Shown here piece after piece: positions 5,701 to 17,700 of a DNA stretch of 53,008 bases. The notes below the pieces were generated by a model. That model ran no database searches. It saw only the letters and a program-made list of their open reading frames with translations, and had not been told where the DNA came from. This DNA comes from a virus: positions 1 to 53,008 of IMG/VR virus record IMGVR_UViG_3300025151_000047; one strand, written 5' to 3'. Numbering within the stretch: the first letter of the stretch is position 1; every line of letters begins with the position of its first letter. Made by a program: the position numbers and the translations under genes.

Positions 5701-8700
5701 TTATAAGATGGGTTTTTTCATACCCCCTATTAGAGAGTCTCTTAGAAGGGATCCTAAGTTTTCGTATTCAGACATGTCTGGTCTATTTAATTCTTCTTTT
5801 AATGCTGGGATTAAATCAGGATCTCTCATAGAGTCTCTAGGTTGTGACTGTCTTGGTTCGACTGTCCCTTGTCTTGGTCCGGGTGCCTCCCTAACAGGTT
5901 TACTAACTTTAATGTTTTCCATAGGTTTGTATCCAGTCTTAAAGGGATCAAATAAAGGCATTCCAGAGTTTTTCAACATATCGTTTGATACTCTTAATCC
6001 AATAGGAACAATAGCAAAGAACGGAAGGGGGACCATTGAAGCAACATTAGCTGCACCAGTTAAAGCTTCTCCTTGATTGATCTTAGCGAAAGCGTTAGTG
6101 ACTCTAGTGGGTAACTGTAACATACGGTTAACCATAGCAATACCCGCCATGCTGTAGATCTGAGTGTTGGACGGACGCTGACCACGGAGAACCTGTAAGA
6201 GGGTGGCGATGACCATCTGGTTCATACCGAAGAACGGAACGGACATCATGGCATCCTGAATCTCAGACATAGGATCTCTCTTTGCTTTCTCTACCATATC
6301 CTCATAGGAAGTAGACATCTGAAGCTGGATGAGTTTATAATATAAATAACCGGAAAGTGCGTGACCCATAAAAGCTGCCGCAAATGCAGCCATACCGCCC
6401 AGACCAGCTCTATGCATACCGCTGTATACCGTAGAGGAGTAGGTATTAAGGGCCGTAGCTATGGGAGCCAGAGGACCAAGTGCTCTAGCTCCGACAGCAG
6501 GAGCTTCAGATACTGAGGGCTGTTTTGCGTATCTTGTTGCGCCTAACCATAAGATTTCTCTAAGGGCGTTGATTACTTGAATTCTTTGTGCTCTTTCTTT
6601 TGCGTTAGAATTATAATCAAAAGATGTTTCAGAAACCATTTTATCAAACGGCAATCCCTTTTGTTTAATATCATCACCGTAATCATAAAACAGCTTTTGA
6701 ACCACGGGAGCAAGCTCTCTACTGAATAAACCATTCTTAAGCATATCAATAACAACAGTAATTAAATCACTATCCATGTTATAATTACTCTTGAGTTTTA
6801 CTCTAAGTTCTTTCAGAGAAAGCTCATTTACATTCATATCTTGGAATGCTTCAGCCAATTCGTTAAACGTAGGTAAGATTGGTCCTCTAGGAGATCCCGG
6901 TATTAAATTACCTTCATCGTCAATTAAACTAACACCTTTGGACATTCTATAGAATAACCTATTAATATCCTGTGTGGTTTTTCTTGCGCCAATCTGACGG
7001 TTGAGGTTAACCTGAGAATTAAGACCCTTAGACGTAAAGGCGTAAATTCCTTTAGTTAGACCTTCAAATCCCTTATCAAACCTAGATTGATCTAATTTTC
7101 TACCGTCTTCCATACCAATTTTCTGAAGAACAACATTGACTTCTCTTGTCAAATCTTGGGTTATAAGCCCAAGACCTTCTAAGAATGCGTTTTTGTCTTG
7201 CTTACTTTTAAGTAAACCTACACCCTCTTGAATTCTATTATTAGCAGCTTGAAGGTTTGCTTTAAACGAACCAGCTAATGCCATAGGAGTTTCTTCCAAG
7301 AGAGAGGCAAAAGCAAGTCTTGGTCCAATAGCCAAAGCAGACCCTAACTGACCAATATGGTTAAGCATGTTAATGAACGGGATCGAACTAGCATCTTTAT
7401 CGTCCCACTTTAACGTACCCGTACTGTACCTATAAGCACTTTTAATGGCGTTAAAGGCGTGGGTAAACTTGTTCTTCTCTTCGGGCTTAAGACCTCTTTT
7501 TTCACCCATCTGTTTCATAAGCGGATCAAGCATGATATCCTCAAATTGATTGTTTTCAACTAACTGATCAATAGTATCAATCAGATCTGAAATACCAACC
7601 CCACGAATACCAAAAGCGTTTCCGAAGACTTGCCTATCAAATGCTTGAGCTGCCTGCCCCCTCATAAGAGAACCAAATATTTCGGCGGGATCTAAATTAA
7701 GGTGCTTTTTAATAAGAGGGTTCTGAAGCATATCCATGGTATTAAAGAACTTCTCTCCTACAAAGGTATACGTAGAAGAACCGGCTCTCATCATGTAATC
7801 TTCAGCAACAAGATTAGCTAACTTCTCGTCCATTCCTTGCGTGTACGTTCTCTTTTGAGCTTCCTTTGTTTTCTTAAGTCTATCATTTCGTAATTCCATA
7901 ATAGCTTCTTTTTGTTTTTCTGAGAGTGGTCTATCACCTCTAATATGATCGTTGTATACGTCACGTTCAGGTTCCGTAAGCAGATCATCTTTTTTAAGTT
8001 TACCTTTTTTAATATCTCTCATGAAAGAATTAAAGGCAGTGTTAGTATCACCTTTTTTCTGTAAGTACTCATTGTAGATACTAGACGCTGGTCCCATATC
8101 GATGCTAGACGGGGATTTAGTTGCATCGTCTCTCTCAAAGTAATCAGCAAAAATAACCTTAAATAAATCTGCATCAATGAATTCACTGTTAATTAATTCG
8201 TCAGTGATCTGATCACCGATAGCATTTCTCAACTCTTCTCTGGCTTGAATACCGTTTTTGCCATCGTTTCTAAAAACATCGTCTGAGAATTTTACAGGAA
8301 TAACACCTTCAGTAATTAACCTATCTCCCAACGTGGCATCAAATACTCCGCTATCTACCTGAGCGGTAATAATTTGTTTCCAAATACCCCTTTCAGGATG
8401 CGCCCACATTTCAACTAAATCAACAACCTTTTCAATGTTGGTTTCCTGTTCAGCTAAAGTCTTTTCGTCAAGAGTTTGCCCTGCTTTTCTAAAAGCAAGT
8501 TTCATGATTTCTTGTGCTCTATTTTTAGCGGCTTCCCTTCCTTGCCATCCTTTGATTTCGTTAGAGTACTGAGTTTCAGAAACCTTTTCTCTCATAGCCG
8601 TTGAAGCCCAGAACATATCGATGAATAAATCATAGGGAGTATAATCCTCAGTTCCTGTTTTCATTCCCGGCGTAAAGTTACTAAGTTTAATCTCTAAAAG

Positions 8701-11700
8701 ACCATTCATTAATGGTTCAAATATACCCTTTAACTGCAAGCCTAATCCCTGCATGGTAGGCAAGTTGGAACCAAATGCACTGGATGATACTAAGAGTTTA
8801 GTGTCAGTAGCTTGTAATAACATTAAGATTGTAGACGGAAGTCCGTTTTCTTTGTTTGCCATAAACGCGAACTTCTTAAGACCGAAGGGCTGTGCAAGGT
8901 TATGCATCAGTTTTTCTGTCTTTTCTCTACTAATTAAACCACCAGATAAATTACTCATAAGAGTAAAGACAGGGCTATCTACCAGAGTACCTGAAGATGT
9001 TTGCTCTCTCTTAGAGTCTAAGAATCTGTCAATAGCTTTTCGTCTCAAGTCATCGTTTTTAATTTCAAAGGCGTTAAACATACCTTCTTCGTCCGTATGC
9101 TCTCTAATAACATCGTCAAGCCTATGGATATCTGTTTTAAATGCTTCAGGAATATCAGGACGTTTTGGGCCTTCGTTGTTAAAGAATGAATCAGGGCCAT
9201 CAAAGTTATCGAACATTCCACTAACTTCGTCTTGGTCCAACGCATTAACATGAGATTGTTTACGTAAACCCGTCTCAGCCATTAATCCCATACCCTCGGA
9301 ACCAATGAATGTCTTGAAGTTTTTATCGACAAAACTCTTGTATCGGTTATATTTTTCAATATAATGAGAAGCGTTATCAATACCCTCAGCGATGGTTTTA
9401 TTGTCTTTAATTTTCAGCACAAAAGAATTAACATCGTTTCCAAATAGAGCCGAAAGGGCAAACAAGACACCAAACAATTCGTTGTTTACTGAAGGATCAT
9501 ACTCAGGTGAATCAATCCCTAAGTTTTTCTTAAACTCAGATATTCTAGAATCATAAGAGTTTCTTTCATTAGGTTTACCAAAAATCTTTTGCTCTAATTC
9601 GACAAACTTATCGAAGCCCTCTTTATTCTTAAGGAGATCTCTGGCAACAGTCATGTAATCTCTCATGCTTTCTTTGTCGAGTTTGCTGCCAACAATGTGT
9701 CCAATCTCTTCTAAGATAATACCAACAGCACCGAACTCACTGATACCCTCAAAAGATTCTGCAAGATCTTTAGCCACTCTAATTCTTGCTGCAACAACCT
9801 CAGCTCTACCACCCGCTTTTACTTCAGGATCAACAACAACATCTAACGGTTTCGAGTCTCCGAATAGATCCTTTAAAAGAACGTGATTAGCTCTGTCGTT
9901 AAATACGGCCTTTAACAGTAAGTGATCGTTTTTGTTAATAGTTTCCGTAGCAAGAAGTTCGTTTATAACCGTTAAGAAGTTTTGGTGATAAAAACCATTT
10001 TGAGCAAACTTGTCGTTATTAAACACTTCGTCAATAGTATTCGATCCACTGAAGGGTTCATTGCTGTCGGTTCTAGGTTTAATAGAATTAATTTCTAACT
10101 CAGTTTGATTAGCTGCCATTGGAACAGTAGGGTTACTGGTATTTTCGTTCACATCTTTTATTGAGTCAGCAACAGCAAAATCAGCAGTAATCTGCAACGG
10201 ATCTTCCATAATATCGTTTTGATGTCTAATGTTATCAGGGTTATATACAGCTTTATCGTTCTGTTGTTTTAATACGTTTTCTCTAAGCAAAGCAATAACG
10301 GGTAAAATATTATCCCTAAAGTCATCATACATTTCTCGGTAAGTAACGTTTTTCTGACCACGAAGGTTTTTTCTAAGCGTTTCCAGTCGTTTGAAAATAT
10401 TGAATAACCCTTCTTCTTTACCGATAAACGGAACTAAAGACATAGCCCTACTGAATGCTTCCTTATCTACCGAACGAATAGTATCCAAGGCATTAGAGTC
10501 TTCAATACTAAGGTCGCTTAAGATTTCATTAGCATTGATTTCATTTGCAATTGAGTAAGCTTGGCGGATAGACGCATCGTCGTAAACCAAGAATTCAGCA
10601 TCCATAGCTTTCGTACCAATAAACATTGTGTTTCTATTATCAACCTGAGTATTGGCTTTATTTTTAGTCAATCGTTTAATTGCTTGAGTTTGGATCATAG
10701 CATTCTGTCTAACTTCTTGGATAGAAGACCCCTTAGAGCTAAACGGATCGTAACCACCGATAGCATTAGGAAGAGATTTTTCGTAAGGAATATCAATTCC
10801 CATGCTATGAGCAAAAGTAATAGTATCCATTAATTTTTTGTTTACAATAGAGTTAATTGCCATAAGTTTTTCAACAGGTAATAACTTAACTCTAACTCTA
10901 CCTAAGACATAATGAGGAGAGACTGGTTCACCAAACTGGTTAATAAATACATTATCTTTCTTGGAAATAATAGTCTTTTCAGATCTTGTCTTGAGGAGGC
11001 TTTCAATAGTCATTCCTTCCTCAACGCGACCTAACACTCTATCGATATTTGGGAACATCTTCTTCATATCCTGAGCAACAGCTTCTGTCACAGGAATATT
11101 TCTAAGAGATTCGTTCAAGATATGCCGGTTACTATAACCTCTTACAGCTTCATTAGTACCTCTATCAAGTAAGTTTTGGATTGTTTTAGTTTCAGTTTCA
11201 TCTAAAGTTCTAACAAAGTCTTCCATTCCAAAAACATCGGAAGCATCTAACGATTCACCTTGAAGTTTCTTATCGTAGTATTTAGTAAACACCCCAATAT
11301 GCTGACTCGTAATCTCATAGTCCTTACCCATAATTTTACTAATAGCATATCTCTTAGCTGAATTCATGGCGTATAAAGACAGGTAGAGTGCCGGAGAGTC
11401 ACCACCAGAGAAGGCAACCAGAGCATTCATTGCTCTATTGGGATCCTGACCCCTTGCGCTAACAGCAGAGAATCGTCCTTCAGAAGTTAAGATTTCCCCT
11501 AAGAACTCCGCATCACCAGAAAGCCAAGCTAATAAGTTACCTGCTTCAACGTCGTTATTGATAATCATATTTTGAATGGCTTCCTCAATTGTACCAGTCC
11601 CAAACGATACAGGAATTGAAGAAATAGTATCAGCTTCAAGGCTGTACAAATCAGTTACTCTATTTTTAGCATCAAAGCCCCACTGGGTAAGTGCTCTGAC

Positions 11701-14700
11701 AGTCATCTCCTGATCTAAGACAGAGTTATCAACCATGGCATCCAGAGAGTTCTGAGCTAAAATGTAGTTAGTGTTTTCTAATACTAATGTGTTAATCTGG
11801 CTATCAGATAACGATGGTTTTTCTTTCTTAATAGCTGAGAAAATACTATCGTACAAAGACTGGACCTTTTCGGCTTCTAATCGAATCTGTAACTGACTTC
11901 TTTCCGATTCTCGGAGTCCGTTTAAAGAGTAGTAAGCTAAGAGAATCTTATCGTAGTTACCCTTATCTCTGAATTCGTTCAGTTGCTTATTATTAACCGT
12001 TTGTACGAAGTTATCAAGTTCGCTTCGTAAAAGCTCAGATACTTTTTCAATAGTCGGTTGTTTATCTAAGTTAGCAGCAAAAGAATTAAAGATATTAAAC
12101 GGCATTGTTTTCTGTAGTCTCAAGGGCTTAATATCATCTAAGGCTTCAGGAAGTGTATTAGGGTAAGCTAACTCTTCGTCACTAAATGGGCGTTCAGGAT
12201 TTACTCCAGTTAAACCCTTTCTAGTTGTTTGAAGTCTTTCTAATCTAGCTGCTGACGGAGATCTCAATAACTGGGACATCCTAACAATACCCGAAGGGAC
12301 ACCTTCAAAGTTTTCTAAATAAGTTTTAGGCAAGAACCCTAAAGCACTAGGCAGAGAGGTAACTTGAGACGTAGTGTCGTTTCCAGTGATCTCTTCCATG
12401 ATACCAGCTATCTCAGGAGATCTATTTTCTCCCGTAGAATCAATCATCTTAGAAATCATTTTAATTAAGACATCGTACTGTTCTTTATCACCTTCGTTAA
12501 GATTACCTCTATTCTTAGCTCTTTGTAATCTATCTAACTGGGTAATAGCCGCATCTCTAAGTTCAGCAGAATCTCTACTATCCGTTTCCCACTGCTTGAA
12601 GAAATCGTACATGGTAGAAGTCTCAAACTTGTTTCCGCCGATTTCAGGTAAGTCACTTCCGTCAGTAAACTCAGCTGCTTTTATAGCAAGTTCTAAGACC
12701 GTAAGTTTTTCAATTACTTCTCCAATATCTCCAACAATAGGATCATTTCTTTGTTCGACTACGCTATATACCTCACCGTCTCTAAATCTTTTTTCACTGG
12801 TGGGAGTGAAATTAGACGGACTGTACCTTCTACCGTGGTCAGATCCTGCGGCGTTGAAGAAGAAGTCGTTCTCAAATCCTCTTCTAGCGACTGGATTCAA
12901 TCTGTTTAGGACTGTGCTAATAACTTCTTCTCCAACGTTACCGAACATACCTCTCATAGTATCTTCAAATGATGATTCTTTTAATCTGTAAGCTTGTCGC
13001 GCATAGCTGTTTAAGGCATCAACTTTAATATTACGTGCTTCCTCAAAGGTAACAAGAGTGGAATATCTTGAGTAAGCTTCAGTAAAGTCTCCAGTTTCCT
13101 TAGCCTTTTCTAAAAGCTCTTTTAACTGTTCATCTGATTCAATTCTTTCAAGCGTAGTTTCAATGACACCGGAAAGACCCTTAATAGCGTCTTTTTCGTT
13201 TTCGTAGAATTTGTTTTCAACTAAATGCCGTGAAACACCTAAAGTTTTTCTAATAAGCTCACTGAATGAAGAATTTTGTTCTCTGTTGGATGCAGTTGTT
13301 CTACCAATAATTGTATCAAAGTCATCGGTTTCATCAAAGGTACTTCTAACAGCGTTACCAATAGGAATATTACTTTCTTGAGTAAGTTTAAATCTATTGA
13401 ATAAGTCCCTAAGTTTTTCATTGGTAATCTTATTTCCGCCTCTATTTGGGAAAAGAGTTTCTTTCACCCAGCCATTTTCAACGGTAACTCCATTCTCGTT
13501 AAACAGGTTGCCTAACAAATCGGAAGCTGCTATAGCAATTCTTGTATAAGAAGTATCATCAATAATCCCACTGTTAATGATCTTTTCTTTGTTTTCAGGG
13601 ACATTAAAGAACTTATTGTAAATATTATTACCCATAGTTCCTGCACCTGCGTTATACAAGTCAGTCATAGTGGGAGACTTAAATATTTCTTTTAAGGCCA
13701 TATCTAGATCGTCAGCTTGAGTAAAGATTTTTCTAATAGCCTCTAATGCCAAGACATAATCTTCACCCATAGCTTCAACTGCTTTGGTTAAAGTACCGCT
13801 AGGGGTTCTTTCTTCTGCTGTTCTCTTTACACGTTCGTAAATAGTTTCATAGTTTTCAGTAATGAATCTAGATAATCCCTCTTCTCCTTCAGCTTCTCGG
13901 ACTAAATCTCTAAAGAATTGTCTGATTGCTCCGGCACCTTCGATACCTTGGACCATACCAATCATAACATTACCACCAGAAGCATCTGCATCAAGTTCCT
14001 CGACTTGTTTTTTAAAGAGTGTTTTCTGTATACGTTCTCTAACCTCAGGTTGTACTTCGTCAATTCCTCCTCCAAAGAAGAAGGTAACAAAATCATAACC
14101 TGTTTCTTTTTCAAATTTAGAATCGTATAATTTCCTAGCCGCGTCGAAGACACCTCTGTAGCCGTAGGTTATCTCTGCTGCTGCCAACATACCAGATTGA
14201 ATTGTACCACCTCTAGCAAATCCAACAGGGAAACCAAACCCAAGACCATCAAGGGGTCTAATAGTACCACTTTCAGTAGTCACTTCGGGATTAAAGTGAC
14301 CTGCGTCTCCGACTACTAAACTGGAATACATGGGGAACAACGCATCATGAACAGCCGTCATAAAAGCTGGATCAGTAGCAAGGAAATGCTGTTTGTTTAA
14401 GTCAATTGCTCGTTGAATACTGTTAGGCACTTCGCTGGTTAATGACTGGTAGGCTTGAGTGGGGAGAATCAGTAGGCCAGTATCCCTTGATTTATTGGGA
14501 ATAGCATCCTCTTTGATTTTAAACTTAGTTAACCACTCCCTTAATGCTTTAATATCAACACCAGTATTATCTAATTCTGCCTTAAGAATAAAATCAATCT
14601 TACGGTTTAAGTCAAACTCATCGTACATAGAAGCGATAACGGAATCAGACCGCTGTTGGATCTTGCTTTCTCTGCGCTCACCAATATCTACTTTACGCTC

Positions 14701-17700
14701 TAACTTTCCGGTTTTACCCATAACAGCTGTTCTGTTGTTAACTCTGCTTGTGTTTTCTTTCTGGGTAGTTAAAGCGTCGATAACAGCACGGGCTGCTCTT
14801 ACGGGATGTAATAAATCAATCACACCACCTAAGTCCGAAAACTCTTTAATCTTTTTACCAGAGGGTAAAACTGAGTTAAAGTCTTTCAAAAGATTAGTTA
14901 CAATCAAACCGTCAGTAACATTATCGGTTTCAATATTGTTATTTGTTTTCGCTAATCTGGTGATCTTTGTATTGAAGTGGGATTCCCATTCTTCCTTGGT
15001 AATTGGGTTACCATCTTCATCGACATAAGAGTCTTCTCCGTTTGCTTTCCTCCACTCTTCCGCCCTTGTTCTATTAGCTTCGATAATATCTTCAACAAAG
15101 TCAATATTATTTCTAATGCTTCCTTCTCCTTCAAAGAGACCAGTACCATCAATCTTACGATCAAAGATTCTGTTGTAGGTAGCGTCGATACTCTTCATGA
15201 AAGCAGGAGCCTGACCCGGATCAGCCATAGCAAGTTTTTCTCTAATGGAATCTAATACAATATCTCCGTCGTATACTTTTTGTTCTCCTCCTGATTTTGT
15301 ATCAATCAGTCTCATTATCTCAAAACCTGAGTTAGATCCAGCGATTAAACCAAGAAGATCTTCTCTAGAAATTTCATTTGTAAAGTTATAACCTTCTGAA
15401 ATAGACCCAGCCACGTTCTTACCGTTTTGTCGATTAGCTGCAATGTAGTTAGATACATTCATCAGCAGACTCATGAGTGGTTTAACGTGACCAACGGGAG
15501 GTCTTATTTCTACAGAAATTCTTTCAGATTCTAATCTAATCTTGTTGTTTAGAATATCTTTGGTACGTCTTCTAACAGTTTGTTCGATACCATCTCCCAT
15601 TTCCTTCAGGAGGTTAGCAATTTCTTCAAGTTCTTTATTAATCGTAGTCAGTTCTTCTGTTGCAGGTTGTGACTTCTTTCTCCTAGCGATCTCTGCTCGA
15701 AGATCATCGGCTTCTGCGAACAACCTAACGGGTTTAGCTTCTAGTTTTTTATTACCTCCTACCTCAACTTGTGTCACCAGAATTGCAGCACCTTCGTCAT
15801 TGGCTCGACCAGTGCCGTTTTCAATTTCATTCAGCGCATTTTCTAATCGCTCAGTAGGTACGTCTTTCAGATTTGTTTCGGCATTGCCGCCCTTATAACT
15901 TTGTACAGATCCAACAGGCATTTCGTCCTTTGGAGTCATTTTCGCTTCTCTGGTTTCAACTTCACCAAGTTTGCCTGCCGCCTCGTTGAATTCAGCTTCT
16001 AGCTCATCAACATTTTGGCCTCTTTTTTCTGCTTGTTTTCTTGCCTTGTCAGACAATGTAGGTCTTCTCTGGTCTTGGGAACCTTTTCTAAGTGTTTCCC
16101 TCTTAGCTAAAAGCTCTTCTTGTTTAAGCTTAAACTCGTTATACTTATCGTCTTTATCTTTTGCAGTTTTAATTTGTCGTTTTATTAACGCTTCTTCTTG
16201 TGATTCCACTCCCTCTTTAATCAGTTTTTCAATAATCTGCATTTCTTCTGATTTAAAGTAAACACTAGAATCTAAAAGAGACACGGCTTTGTTGTAATTG
16301 TCTGTATCTTGCTGCGTAGGGTCTTTCATTCTTTCGGAAATAGCTGAAGCTAATTCACTCGCGCTCATCTTACTTCGTCCCTTAATTTCTAAGGATGCCG
16401 CAAGATTGTTCAGGACGTTTTTACCGAGTCCTAATTCCTGAACGTCTCCCTTTGCAATTTTATCTCTTACATCTTTGACCTTATGTAAAGCCTCTTCAAA
16501 CTGCTTCTTTTTGTTTTGTCCGTCCTCAAGATTAGAAATAACATCTGCAATATTGAGCTTATCACCATCATCTTTAAGTGCAGTCTTAATATCACCAAGT
16601 TTCATAACTTCAGCGGAATCGAAGGCAGAAAGGAACGCTTCTTCGGGATCTAATCCTTTTTCGATAAGCTGATGGTACATAGTCTCATACAGTTCTGCGT
16701 CTTTAGCTTGGATAACGTTTAAAAAGTTATCATTGACAAAGTTTTTAATTTTTTCCATGTCCTCAAGACTGATACGATCTGTACTGTAATTCTTAATTTT
16801 ACGAAGAAGAGTATCCATGTCTTCGCTGATGTTTGTCATACTGAGTAAACGATTAATGAGATCTTCATCCATACCAAGCACACCCATAATGCTTGCAAAA
16901 CTGGGAGCATCCGCTTCTTTATCAAAGGTCAAATCTTCAACAATTTTATTTCTAAGTCTTTTACGGAAATCAGAAATATCTTCAATTAAAAAGTCATCTT
17001 CAGCCTTTATTCTTCTACCTACAAGAATCGCATGATTATAGACATTATCTTCGTGCGCGGATTTCTGTTCATTTTGGGTTTTAGTCAGCGATTCTAACTT
17101 ACTTTTTTCTTTAGTAATTTGATCTCTTAATTCTTTTTTCTTGTTCTTATCAGTAGTGTTTTTTAATTGCTCTTCTAGATTCTTAACGGTAGATTTAACT
17201 TTACTGATTTGTTCAGTTGTTTTATCTAATGCGTCTTGACTTTCGTTACTTGCTTGGGATGCCTGCTCCTCTTGGGTTCTAAGATTGGTAAAATCTTCTC
17301 GACTACGAATAGTTTCAGAGCTAGAAGGCTCTACTCCGTTCACAGTTGCGTCAGCAATTTGTTGCCTTCTTTCGATGGGGTCTACCTTTTTTATAGCACT
17401 TTCCGCAAGTCTTACGTTTAATTCCTTAGCCTTAAATTCCTTATTTCTTGCAATCAAATCATCCTTAAGGCCATCTGTAAGTCGTTTAAGAAACTCATCT
17501 ACCGAAATAGACTCATCATCTTTAATACTATTAGCAATTCTTTTTGCAGTTTTTCTAATAGTAAGACCTGATTGGTTAGCAGTAGAGGCTATTTCGTGGA
17601 TTTCGGTTTCAAGCCTATCGAGGTTACCTTCAATCTTTGAATTATCGTCACCAACATCTAATTTAGTGAAAACATAGTTTACAGACATCCTAGCATCAGC

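Noticed and set aside
5708-6076. Plus-strand open frames across the giant gene, for example 5708-6076, 12374-12991 and 14459-15028
   Set aside because: They are mirror images of the minus-strand coding frame with serine/leucine-rich composition and no ribosome sites.
10561-10600. FLVYDDASIRQ (D3049-D3050) in the giant protein as polymerase motif C
   Set aside because: It resembles an HDS-like strand, but lies over 1000 residues after motif B, far beyond the spacing in T7 or N4, and would need a very large insertion.
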